Of a stretch of DNA of 64,000 nt, positions 49,947 to 58,055 are shown one piece after another. The position numbers and the translations under genes are program-made. Origin of the DNA: Rudanella lutea DSM 19387 (GTDB taxonomy: Bacteria > Bacteroidota > Bacteroidia > Cytophagales > Spirosomataceae); assembly GCF_000383955.1 (NCBI RefSeq), contig NZ_KB913013.1, forward strand, positions 2,896,694 to 2,960,693, in the 5' to 3' direction. Positions within the stretch are counted from its first letter, which is position 1, and each line of letters begins with the position of its first letter. The notes beneath the pieces are model-generated. The model was given only the letters and a program-made list of their open reading frames with translations. It ran no database searches and was not told where the DNA came from.

Positions 49947-50285
49947 ATGAACCAACTGCTGCTCTTCTCGCTGATTCTCACGACAGGCTCAATCATGGCA
50001 AAGCCCCGCGACATCAAACGCCCGGCCGCCCAACCAGCCGAGTTGACGCAACAGGTGGCCTCATACGTGACGTACCCGGCTGTACTGGGCGAGCGCAACC
50101 GCGAGGGAATCGTAGTGGTTACGTTTAGCGTCAGCGAAGAGCAGCGGGTAGCCAAATTGCAGGTGCATTCGGCCAATCAGCAGCTCAACGACGATATTAC
50201 GCGGCAACTGGTGGGCAAAAAAATCCGGTTGGCCGACCCTAATCCGTTCGAAACATACACCGTCCGATTGAGGTTTGTGAGGTAA
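49947..50285 (+). CDS. Small exported protein with TonB C-terminal-like domain
   Basis: The 112 residues begin with a leader (MNQLLLFSLILTTGSIMA). The remainder (VASYVTYPAVLGERNREGIV, VVTFSVSEEQRVAKLQVHSA, ending TYTVRLRFVR) matches the fold of TonB C-terminal energy-transducer domains. The inner-membrane anchor with Pro-rich linker found in true TonB is missing, so it cannot transmit energy in the usual way. Such stand-alone domains are common in Bacteroidota and their role is unclear. The photolyase gene starts 14 bases after the stop. Confidence 0.82.
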   Translation: MNQLLLFSLILTTGSIMAKPRDIKRPAAQPAELTQQVASYVTYPAVLGERNREGIVVVTFSVSEEQRVAKLQVHSANQQLNDDITRQLVGKKIRLADPNPFETYTVRLRFVR

Positions 50286-50299
50286 CTCACCTCTCATTC

Positions 50300-51622
50300 A
50301 TGACACAACCCCTTTCGGTCGTCTGGCTTCGGCGCGACCTACGGCTACACGACAACGCGGCTTTATACCACGCCCTCACATCGGGGCGGCCCGTGCTTCC
50401 CGTATTTATTTTTGATCGTACCATTCTGGATGCCCTCGACGACCGGCAAGACCGACGGGTGGAGTTTATTCATCAGCAAATCGAGGAGCTTCAGAACGAA
50501 CTGGCCCGCATGGGATCAGGCATGGTGGTTCGGTACGGCACACCACTGAGCGTTTGGCAGGAGCTATTGCAGGAATACCCCATTGAGGAAGTATTCACCA
50601 ATCACGATTACGAAGTCTACGCCAAAGAGCGCGATGCTCAGATAGCGGGCCTGCTCGCCGAAGCTGGCATTCCGTTCACTACGGCTAAAGACACCGCCAT
50701 TTTCGACCACAACGAGGTACTGACCGGGGGCCAAACGCCCTATACTGTGTTTACGCCCTACAGCCGCCGGTGGCACGATAAGCTGAACGATTTTTACCTG
50801 AAATCGTACCCTACAGAAACGTATTTCAATCATTTCGTCAAAGTGCCCAATCGGATGCCAGTGCCCTCCCTGGCCGACATGAACTTCGCCCCGCTCGGTG
50901 AGTCGTTTCCGGCCATGACCGTGTCGGACTCGCTACTCCAGCACTACAAAGACACCCGCGACCTGCCCGCCAAACCCGGCACCAGCGAACTGAGTATTCA
51001 CCTGCGCTTTGGCACCATCAGTATCCGCGACCTGGCCCGGCAGGCCCGTGAGAGCGGCTCCGCCACTTTCCTGAACGAGCTGTGCTGGCGCGACTTTTAT
51101 TTTCAGGTACTGCACCATTTCCCGCACGTGGAGAAGCAGTCGTTCCGGCGCGAATACGACAATATTCCCTGGCGAAACAACGAAGAAGAGTTTGAAAAAT
51201 GGTGCCGGGGCGAAACCGGCTACCCGCTCGTGGATGCGGGTATGCGCCAACTCAACACCATCGGCTGGATGCACAACCGGGTACGGATGGTTACGGCCAG
51301 CTTTTTGTGCAAACATCTGCTCATCGACTGGCGGTGGGGCGAGGCTTATTTTGCCCGCAAACTCCGCGACTACGACCTCTCGGCCAACAACGGGGGCTGG
51401 CAATGGGCCGCCGGCTCAGGAACCGACGCAGCCCCCTACTTCCGGGTTTTTAACCCTACGGCGCAAGCCGAAAAATTCGATCCCAAAGGCGAGTACATCC
51501 GCAAGTGGGTCCCCGAGTTTAACAGCCTGCGTTACACCCGGCCCATGGTCGATCATGCCATGGCCCGGCAACGAGCCATTGACACCTACAAACGGGGATT
51601 AAAGGGGGAGGGAAAAGAGTAA
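50300..51622 (+). CDS. phr: Deoxyribodipyrimidine photolyase (class I cryptochrome/photolyase)
   Basis: The 440-residue protein has the N-terminal photolyase domain (VVWLRRDLRLHDNAALYHAL). The FAD-binding C-terminal domain includes TGYPLVDAGMRQLNTIGWMH, NRVRMVTASFLCKHLLIDWR, DYDLSANNGGWQWAAGSGTD and APYFRVFNPTAQAEKFDP. It repairs cyclobutane pyrimidine dimers with blue light. The conserved Trp/Asn residues and Trp electron-transfer positions of CPD photolyases are present in these blocks. It probably shares a transcript with the preceding TonB-C-domain gene. It converges with the first lytic transglycosylase gene. Confidence 0.96.
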   Translation: MTQPLSVVWLRRDLRLHDNAALYHALTSGRPVLPVFIFDRTILDALDDRQDRRVEFIHQQIEELQNELARMGSGMVVRYGTPLSVWQELLQEYPIEEVFTNHDYEVYAKERDAQIAGLLAEAGIPFTTAKDTAIFDHNEVLTGGQTPYTVFTPYSRRWHDKLNDFYLKSYPTETYFNHFVKVPNRMPVPSLADMNFAPLGESFPAMTVSDSLLQHYKDTRDLPAKPGTSELSIHLRFGTISIRDLARQARESGSATFLNELCWRDFYFQVLHHFPHVEKQSFRREYDNIPWRNNEEEFEKWCRGETGYPLVDAGMRQLNTIGWMHNRVRMVTASFLCKHLLIDWRWGEAYFARKLRDYDLSANNGGWQWAAGSGTDAAPYFRVFNPTAQAEKFDPKGEYIRKWVPEFNSLRYTRPMVDHAMARQRAIDTYKRGLKGEGKE

Positions 51623-51624
51623 CG

Positions 51625-51720
51625 AAAAAAGGAGGAAGGGAGAAGGGAAAAAGAGAAGGGTTGCCGGCCTTACGACCTTTTTTCCCTTTACTCCTTTTTC
51701 CCTTCTCCTTCCCTCCCTTT
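51625..51720. repeat. 7-base-period purine/pyrimidine inverted repeat at a convergent junction
   Basis: AAGG recurs at 51629, 51636, 51643 and 51656, with AAAG near 51650. The purine arm pairs with the pyrimidine arm 51684-51722 in a long imperfect stem that extends to the stop of the lytic transglycosylase gene. The GGAGGAAGGGAGAAGGG word is nearly identical to 38641-38660. Confidence 0.85.
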
Positions 51721-52938
51721 TTATTGCACCTTCCAGCTCACTTCCCAGTCAGGTTTGGGAGCTTTCGGGATTGAAATGCCAGCCAGGCCCGTTCGGGGGT
51801 TCATGGCTAAGAGTGTCACGGGAACCACCGCGTTCGATACCGATGATACGAGCTTGGTAGCACGCAGGTAAACCATACCGCGCGCATCCACATCGTCGAC
51901 CAGCGCATAGAGCACATCGCCCGCCCGGAATTCGTCTTCGCCGATGGTAATATCCTGCGTGAGTTTAAAGGACCAGCGTTCGCCCAGTTTGGCCTTACCA
52001 GCTTTGAGCAGCCGGGCCGATACATCGCCGGTGAAGCCCGCCCCCTCGGCGGGTGTGTTTGTGGCCAGCAGGCGCACCAGCACACTGTCCATCACCACCG
52101 ACTCGGGCCGGTTGCCAACCACTGCAAATGGATCATTGCCAACAGGCGTGCCGCTCAGTTCGGGTTCGGTATCGCGGAGCCAGCCCATTTCGCGGGCTTG
52201 CGCCCGTTCGCGCTCGTAAGGGTTACCAATCGACGCCATCAGGCCGCTATCGGCCATGCCTGCATAGTAATTGGCCCGATTAAACAGTTCTTTCATGGCC
52301 AGAATCCGGTACAGATAATACCCGGTTTCCTCGTTCAGCGTCAGGGCATAATAGTCGCGGTGACCGGCTCGGCGCATTTTGTTCTGAAGCATGCCGATAC
52401 CGCCATTGTAGGCTGCGGCTACGAGTGTCCACGAACCAAGCTTGTTGTACAGAAACTTGATATAGCGAGCCGCAGCCTCGGTTGATTTCCGCAGATCTTT
52501 GCGCTCGTCTACCGGGCCGTTGATTTTCAGACCCATGTCTTTGGCCGTTTCATCCATAAACTGCCAGTAGCCCACCGCGCCCGCCGTCGACACAGCATCG
52601 GCTTTCCAGTTGCTCTCAATCAGGGGCAGGTATTTAAAATCGTTGGGGACTTTATGCCGGGCCAGAATCGGCTCAATAATAGCAAAATAAGGCGCGGATC
52701 GTTGTTTCAGGCCATTTACGTGCCGCAAATACCCCCCGCTACTCGCCAGCGTTACGGCCAGCTTCATCGAAACATCGGCCTGCTCGGTTGGCACCATCTC
52801 ACCGCTGAAATGCATACGCCCGGCCAGGGTCGGCGTGGAGCGTACTCGTTGGGCGTGAACTGTCGAAAATACAAAAACAAGCTCTAAAAGAATACTCGTT
52901 GACAGCCAGTTATAAATTCCTTTACTGTGTTTTATCAC
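51721..52938 (-). CDS. Lytic transglycosylase (SLT domain), third gene of a tandem triplet
   Basis: GTG 52938 yields 405 residues with a leader (YNWLSTSILLELVFVFSTVH); no ATG fits better. The SLT domain holds catalytic Glu in FKYLPLIESNWKADAVSTAG. The conserved AVGYWQFMDETAKDMGLKIN, WTLVAAAYNGGIGMLQNKMR and YYLYRILAMKEL follow. The last 75 residues (GDVLYALVDDVDARGMVYLR, ending DWEVSWKV) are shared with the second gene of the triplet. GH23 enzymes cleave MurNAc-GlcNAc bonds with formation of 1,6-anhydro ends, for wall growth or machine insertion. All three genes share the minus strand. Confidence 0.85.
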   Translation of the reverse strand: MIKHSKGIYNWLSTSILLELVFVFSTVHAQRVRSTPTLAGRMHFSGEMVPTEQADVSMKLAVTLASSGGYLRHVNGLKQRSAPYFAIIEPILARHKVPNDFKYLPLIESNWKADAVSTAGAVGYWQFMDETAKDMGLKINGPVDERKDLRKSTEAAARYIKFLYNKLGSWTLVAAAYNGGIGMLQNKMRRAGHRDYYALTLNEETGYYLYRILAMKELFNRANYYAGMADSGLMASIGNPYERERAQAREMGWLRDTEPELSGTPVGNDPFAVVGNRPESVVMDSVLVRLLATNTPAEGAGFTGDVSARLLKAGKAKLGERWSFKLTQDITIGEDEFRAGDVLYALVDDVDARGMVYLRATKLVSSVSNAVVPVTLLAMNPRTGLAGISIPKAPKPDWEVSWKVQ

Positions 52939-53044
52939 AAGCGATCCGTTTGGTTGACTATAGACCCAACGAAAACAACCCGCTTTCCGGTATAGTTCGG
53001 TCCGTTGGGACCGTAGCCTAAATGAAGCGCCGGTACGGCCCAAT

Positions 53045-54259
53045 CTACAGGATTTTCCAGGTCGAAATCCAGCCCGCTTTCACCTGTTCCATATCGGGCA
53101 GGCTGATTCCGATTCGACCCGTCGATGCATCTACTGCCGATAAACCCAGCGTGTACGTCTGCCGGTTTTCGAGCGAAAACAGTTTGTCGGCCCGCAGAAA
53201 AACTTTATTTGTTTTCGGGTCAATATCTTCCACGACAGCGTACAAAATATCGCCCTGCTCCACGGGTCGGCCGTCGGCCATACCGTCGCGGGTGAGGTGA
53301 AACACCCATATTTGGCCACGCTGCAACGTACCAGCCTCAGCCAGCCGGGCTTTTATCCCACCCCGAAACACATCGGCCGCATTAGGCAAAGGCAGATCCT
53401 GCTGCCGGTTGGCGGGGGCGGCCTGTTTCGCCCCCATCGACTCGGCCACGGCTGCCCGCGTCACGTCGGTTATGAACGATTCTGTAATCAGCTCCTGCTC
53501 AGGCACGATTTCAGGGCTTACATTGGGCAAGGGTTCGCTCAGGGTACGCCATACCTGCGGAGGCAACACCAGCCGGTAGCACTGATAATTACCAAAAAGC
53601 TCTTTAAACGCCAGAATTCGGTAGAGGTACTTACCCGTTTCGGCATTGAGCCGGAGGTAATAATAATCCCGTTCGCCCTGTCGCCGGATACTCGCCAGCA
53701 GATTCCCGATACCGTTGTTGTAGGCAGCGGCCGCCAGCGTCCACGACCCCAGCCGATTGTAGAGGTACCGTAGATATCGGCAGGCTGCGTCGGTCGATTT
53801 CAGAAGGTGCTGCCGTTCGTCGTTGGTGCCGCGCACGGTAAGGCCCAGCTCGCGGGCCGTAGCGGGCATAAGCTGCCAATAGCCCATAGCCCCCGCCGGC
53901 GAGAGTGCCCGGCTCCGCAGGGCACTCTCGACCAAAGGCAGGTATTTAAAATCGGCCGGGATTTTATAGCGCTCAAGAATGGGCTCAATCAGCGGGAAGA
54001 ACGTAGAAGCCCGTTGCCGGATGGTGTAGAGCGTCCGGTTGTAATGGGTGTTCTGCACCAGGGCCGACACCAACCGGCGGGCTACAGCCTCTTCATGTAC
54101 CGGTACGGCTTCGCCACAAAAGTAGACGGGCGGCAGGTTCGCCCAGGCCGATTTATCATCCAGCAACGCCGTGGAGCGCCCTGCTACATCGGTAATTGCA
54201 TACACGAGCCGCATACCGGTCAAACAGACCAGCATCAACACCACTACCAATCGTCTCAT
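53045..54259 (-). CDS. Lytic transglycosylase (SLT domain), second gene of the triplet
   Basis: The 404 residues start with a leader (MRRLVVVLMLVCLTGMRLVY). Catalytic Glu is in FKYLPLVESALRSRALSPAG; AMGYWQLMPATARELGLTVR and WTLAAAAYNNGIGNLLASIR match SLT blocks. The C-terminal domain (GDILYAVVEDIDPKTNKVFL, ending GWISTWKIL) is homologous to that of the gene at 51721. A PVYFCGEAVPVHEEA segment just after the leader is shared with the third paralog (FPVYFCGEEVPV). These proteins likely arose by tandem duplication, with different ends retained. Confidence 0.87.
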   Translation of the reverse strand: MRRLVVVLMLVCLTGMRLVYAITDVAGRSTALLDDKSAWANLPPVYFCGEAVPVHEEAVARRLVSALVQNTHYNRTLYTIRQRASTFFPLIEPILERYKIPADFKYLPLVESALRSRALSPAGAMGYWQLMPATARELGLTVRGTNDERQHLLKSTDAACRYLRYLYNRLGSWTLAAAAYNNGIGNLLASIRRQGERDYYYLRLNAETGKYLYRILAFKELFGNYQCYRLVLPPQVWRTLSEPLPNVSPEIVPEQELITESFITDVTRAAVAESMGAKQAAPANRQQDLPLPNAADVFRGGIKARLAEAGTLQRGQIWVFHLTRDGMADGRPVEQGDILYAVVEDIDPKTNKVFLRADKLFSLENRQTYTLGLSAVDASTGRIGISLPDMEQVKAGWISTWKIL

Positions 54260-54372
54260 CGTTACGGCAGATCCTTTTTCTTTTTATGGATTAAGGTTAC
54301 TCTACTAATTTAGACGACGAAATAGACTACCCGTAACCGCATCTGGCGCGGGCACCTCTGCCACAAACGCAA

Positions 54373-54456
54373 AAAGCACGCAGCAAACGCGGGAATGGCC
54401 TATTTTAGACGGATTTAAATTCCGTTAAGAGTGCCAGATGCGTTAACTGCGTGCTT
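54373..54456 (-). terminator. Long-loop inverted repeat after the first transglycosylase gene
   Basis: AAAGCACGCAG (54373-54383) pairs perfectly with CTGCGTGCTTT (54446-54456); on the minus strand the hairpin ends with a TTTTT run. The 62-base loop is long for an intrinsic terminator. It lies 20 bases after the stop at 54476. Confidence 0.55.
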
Positions 54457-54475
54457 TAATAACGAGCCGGATGGC

Positions 54476-55591
54476 TTAAATCCACTCCATTTCGTGAACC
54501 GGTCGCAACCCCTCGCCTTCCTGATATTGCAGGTAACGGGGCCGCCGGAACCGAATAGCCATAATGGCCAGAAGCCGGGTAACAGGGAAGTGAGCCTGAT
54601 GCCCCTGCAAATCCGTATTGGCTTCGGGGTACAGGGCCTGCGCCAGAATCCGTTCAAACTCCGAAGGCGACTCAAGCGACTTGTCGGGGCGCGGACCCCA
54701 GGTCGGGTTCACCGGCGCACCACTGTCCATGTCTGATTCGAGCGGCTCGGGCTCCGTAGGGATCAGCTCATTACCATTCCGCACCATGTTGAGCGGAACC
54801 GGTTTGATAAACCGGGGCAATGGCTTGGTGAGCCGGGCCACGGCCGACTTCGACAGGAGCAGTTCGTACTGTTTGGGATTCGAGATCAGCTCTTTGTACG
54901 CCAGAATCCGAAACAGGTAATGACTGGTTTCGCGGTGCAGGCTCAGCTTGAAATAGTTTTTCTGCCGCTGTTGCTGCATCCGCGACTGCACATGCCCCAG
55001 TCCGCCGTTGTAGGCAGCCGCTACCAGCGACCACGACCCCAGCTGCCGGTACAATTGGTGCAGGTAATGGCAAACCGCTACGGTTGCCTTGCGGAGGTCG
55101 TAGCGTTCATCCACGTTGCCATCAACGCGCAAACCCAGTTCGCGGGCGGTTTCGGGCATAAGCTGCCAGTAACCCGATGCCCCACGGGGCGACACACAGT
55201 CGTTGACCAGTTCGCTTTCGGCCAGGGGGAGGTACCGAAAATCGCGGGGGATTCGGTACTTGCGGAGGATGGGGTCGATAATGGGGAAAAAGGAGGTAGC
55301 GCGCTGCCGTACATCGTACAGACAGTCGTCTTTGCTACTAAACCCGCGCAGGGTTTGAATCCACCGACGCCAGACACCCGGCTGACCTACGGGCACTTCT
55401 TCGCCACAGAAATAAACCGGAAAAACCCGGTTTGCCGAGTCCACGCTGAGCAGGGTTGGATTGTCCAGATTCCGGCCCGAAAACGTAGTACGCGATGTGT
55501 CGAATAAGGTGGCAGCAAGCTTGGCAGGTACCGCTCCAGCAACTGATTTCCCGGTTGCCAAAAGCAGTGAGATACTAATTTCCTTGATCAA
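54476..55591 (-). CDS. Lytic transglycosylase (SLT domain), first gene of the triplet
   Basis: The 371 residues start at TTG 55591 with a weak leader (SISLLLATGKSVAGAVPA). Catalytic Glu is in FRYLPLAESELVNDCVSPRG; ASGYWQLMPETARELGLRVD and WSLVAAAYNGGLGHVQSRMQ follow. The C-terminal GDxLYA domain of the two neighbours is absent; instead the tail is FPVTRLLAIMAIRFRRPRYL. FPVYFCGEEVPV at the N-terminus links it to the gene at 53045. Its different tail suggests either early divergence or loss of the C-terminal module. Confidence 0.84.
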   Translation of the reverse strand: MIKEISISLLLATGKSVAGAVPAKLAATLFDTSRTTFSGRNLDNPTLLSVDSANRVFPVYFCGEEVPVGQPGVWRRWIQTLRGFSSKDDCLYDVRQRATSFFPIIDPILRKYRIPRDFRYLPLAESELVNDCVSPRGASGYWQLMPETARELGLRVDGNVDERYDLRKATVAVCHYLHQLYRQLGSWSLVAAAYNGGLGHVQSRMQQQRQKNYFKLSLHRETSHYLFRILAYKELISNPKQYELLLSKSAVARLTKPLPRFIKPVPLNMVRNGNELIPTEPEPLESDMDSGAPVNPTWGPRPDKSLESPSEFERILAQALYPEANTDLQGHQAHFPVTRLLAIMAIRFRRPRYLQYQEGEGLRPVHEMEWI

Positions 55592-55627
55592 AGCAGTCGT
55601 ATTTGTTGAGGTTCATTCAGACGACAA

Positions 55628-55650
55628 AACCCGTCACTAAGTAACGGGTT
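55628..55650. terminator. Short hairpin after recQ
   Basis: AACCCGT (55628-55634) pairs with ACGGGTT (55644-55650) over a nine-base loop in an A-rich context. It lies between the recQ 3' end and the start of the transglycosylase triplet, so it may end recQ transcription. Weak by itself. Confidence 0.4.
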
Positions 55651-55746
55651 AGTCAATAACTATAGTACGAATATAGCTGATAATCTGCAGGAACCCTAAT
55701 CCGTAACCCCGGAATTATCCAACGGCCTTGGCAAAAACAGGATTTT

Positions 55747-56070
55747 TCATATCTCCATCAAAGCCGCTGTGAGCCTTATTTTATCGTAACTAAAACGCCC
55801 GCCCAAGTGCTCGTAGACGGGTTTTGCGCTGTTATTATCGAAGCCAATCAGGTTGATGGCTTCTTCGATTTCAGCCCGCTCGGCGGAGGTAATCATACCT
55901 TCCAGATCAATGCTGTAACCAGACCGGCGCAGGTACAACAAATGGCTCAAAACGGTTTGCGTAGTCACCTGCCGCTCGGCCGCAATCTCCTCCATCGAGT
56001 AGCCTTTTTCGTAGAGTTCGAGCGTCACCAGATGGGTCGATCCGCGCAGGTTGTTACCCTCGCGGGCCTG
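55747..56070 (-). pseudogene. recQ: 3' part of recQ (HTH domain) cut off by a frameshift
   Basis: Reading across the C-run 56071-56076 with one base fewer continues the RecQ frame through REGNNLRGSTHLVTLELYEK into a C-terminal helix-turn-helix (YSMEEIAAERQVTTQTVLSH). It ends at 55747 in the RecQ wing-like RFSYDKIRLTAALME. As the sequence stands, RecQ stops early and this segment has no good start of its own (93 codons from ATG 56028). Either an extra G/C was added in the six-base homopolymer, as in sequencing error or slippage, or the gene is truly split. Bacteroidota RecQ proteins normally carry this HTH (HTH_40 type). Confidence 0.85.
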
Positions 56071-57925
56071 CCCCCCGCACGTAGCCCGTGATCACGTCGA
56101 GGAACCGACGGCCAAACAGTTGCAGTTTGCGCTCGCCCACCCCGCTTACATTGCGCAGGCCGTCGGGCGTGGTTGGGCGTTGACGGGCCATATCTTCGAG
56201 CGTGGTATCGGTGAAGATAACGTACGGTGGTACGTTCTGCTCGTCGGCCACCTGCTTGCGGAGGGTACGTAGCTGCTCAAACAGGTCATCTTTAGCCTGT
56301 TGATTTTTAGCCTTGGGTTTCTCAACCACCGGTTTGAGCACATCTTCGGGCCGGACGAGCTCAATTTTACGTCCTTCGAACAGAACGGCATCGCCCAGAA
56401 TTCCCTTCTTGAGCGCGTAATGCTGATCGTACGCAATCTCGATGACCCCAATATTGATCAGTTGGTGCAGGTAACTCCGCCACTCATCGAACTTGAGGTC
56501 TTTACCCGCGCCGTAGGTTTTTACCTTATCGTACCCGTATTGCAACACCGTTTGGCTCCGGGAGCCGCGCAAAATGTCAATCAGCAAGTTCATAGGTACT
56601 CGTTCCTGCACCCGCACGATGGCCGACAGCGCTTTTTGGGCCAGAATTGTCCCGTCGAAGGTGACCCGTGGGTTACGGCATACATCGCAGTTACCGCAGG
56701 GTTCGGTGAGTTCTTCGGAAAAGTAGCTGAGCAAAATCCGCCGACGGCAGGTATGTGCATCGGCATATTGCTGCATCCGTTCGAGCTTGGCGAGCTGAAC
56801 CCCCAAATTGGCGGGCTTGGCTTCGCTCAGCATGTCTTTGTACGTAGCTACGTCGGCAAAACTATAGAAGAGCACCGTGTCGGCGGGGCTACCGTCGCGG
56901 CCGGCCCGCCCGATTTCCTGGTAGAATCCCTCCATGTTTTTGGGCATGTTGTAGTGGATCACCCACCGCACATTCGACTTGTCGATCCCCATTCCGAAGG
57001 CAATGGTGGCGCACATGATGCGGATGTCGTCTTTCAGAAACATCTCCTGCACCATGCTCCGCTCCGAATTGCTCATGCCGGCGTGGTAAAAACCCGCCAT
57101 CAGGCCTTTCTCCTGCAATTTGGCCGCCAGGTTTTCGGTGGCCTTTCGGCTGAGGCAGTAGATAATGCCGGAGGTGTCGGGTTTCATTTGCAACAGCCGG
57201 ACAATCTGTTGCAACCGGTTGGTACCCGGCAATACCTGAAGGCTTAGGTTGGGGCGGTTAAACGAAGCCACAAACACCTGCGGGTCTACCATGCCGAGCC
57301 GGGTGGCAATGTCCTGCCGGGTGAGTTTATCGGCGGTGGCCGTCAGGGCAATCATCGGAATAGCCGGAAACTGCGCCCGCAGGGCATGTAGTTGCGTGTA
57401 TTCCGGGCGGAAATCGTGCCCCCACGACGAAATACAGTGCGCTTCGTCGATAGCAAACAGCGACAGGTTGAGCTGTTGTAAAAAGATAAAAAACGACTCG
57501 CTCAGCAGTTTTTCGGGCGAGGTGTACAACAGTTTGATTTTTCCGGCGAGGCAATCGTCTTCAATTTGGCGTTGTTCGCGGGCCGATTGGGTGCTGTTGA
57601 GGTAAACAGCGGCCACCCCGTTGAGCTGAAGGGCCTCCACCTGATCTTTCATGAGCGCAATCAGGGGCGAGACCACCACCGTGATTCCCGGCAGCATAAT
57701 CGCCGGAATCTGAAAACACACCGACTTCCCGCCCCCGGTAGGCATGAGCACCACGGTATCCTTACCGGCCAGCACCGACTGAATGATAGCCTCCTGCATG
57801 GGCCGGAAATGGTCGTAACCATAATACCTCTTCAGAAAAGCAACGGGGCTGCCATCAGTCGGGCTGCGGTCTGTGGGGGTATTATTGGCTGTATTGAGCG
57901 GCTCAAACGGGGCGTCGGCAAGCAT
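56054..57925 (-). CDS. recQ: ATP-dependent DNA helicase RecQ, C-terminus truncated by frameshift
   Basis: The 623 residues contain the SF2 helicase core (Walker A MPTGGGKSVCF, DEAH box IDEAHCISSWGHDFRPEY, TATADKLTRQDI, and motif VI QEIGRAGRDGSPAD). A zinc site (CRRRILLSYF...CGNCDVC), a winged helix and an HRDC domain follow (about 530-605, VSGVGERKLQLFGRRFLDVI). RecQ unwinds DNA in repair and recombination. The frame meets a stop after RGAGPRG because of one base too many in a C-run at 56071-56076; the missing HTH lies at 55747-56070. Full length would be 725 residues. ATG 57925 is preferred to GTG 57931. Confidence 0.93.
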   Translation of the reverse strand: MLADAPFEPLNTANNTPTDRSPTDGSPVAFLKRYYGYDHFRPMQEAIIQSVLAGKDTVVLMPTGGGKSVCFQIPAIMLPGITVVVSPLIALMKDQVEALQLNGVAAVYLNSTQSAREQRQIEDDCLAGKIKLLYTSPEKLLSESFFIFLQQLNLSLFAIDEAHCISSWGHDFRPEYTQLHALRAQFPAIPMIALTATADKLTRQDIATRLGMVDPQVFVASFNRPNLSLQVLPGTNRLQQIVRLLQMKPDTSGIIYCLSRKATENLAAKLQEKGLMAGFYHAGMSNSERSMVQEMFLKDDIRIMCATIAFGMGIDKSNVRWVIHYNMPKNMEGFYQEIGRAGRDGSPADTVLFYSFADVATYKDMLSEAKPANLGVQLAKLERMQQYADAHTCRRRILLSYFSEELTEPCGNCDVCRNPRVTFDGTILAQKALSAIVRVQERVPMNLLIDILRGSRSQTVLQYGYDKVKTYGAGKDLKFDEWRSYLHQLINIGVIEIAYDQHYALKKGILGDAVLFEGRKIELVRPEDVLKPVVEKPKAKNQQAKDDLFEQLRTLRKQVADEQNVPPYVIFTDTTLEDMARQRPTTPDGLRNVSGVGERKLQLFGRRFLDVITGYVRGAGPRG

Positions 57926-57947
57926 GGGCACGTAACGGGTATAAATT

Positions 57948-57955
57948 CAAATTTA
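57948..57955 (-). promoter_or_regulatory. TAnnTTTG -7 box of recQ
   Basis: TAAATTTG on the minus strand ends 22 bases before ATG 57925. No -33 TTG is at the usual distance. Confidence 0.5.
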
Positions 57956-58055
57956 CGTAAATTCTGCCTCTTTTTCTGTTGCATTAGTGATTTTCTACCC
58001 ATATTACCGTCTCAAGTGCTAAACCTTTATTCTAACTCAAAACCATTGCATTACC

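Noticed and set aside
49778-50176. N-terminal extension of the M14 protein by 133 codons
   Set aside because: It overlaps the divergent gene at 49947, has no family similarity and passes through the TAATTTTG box.
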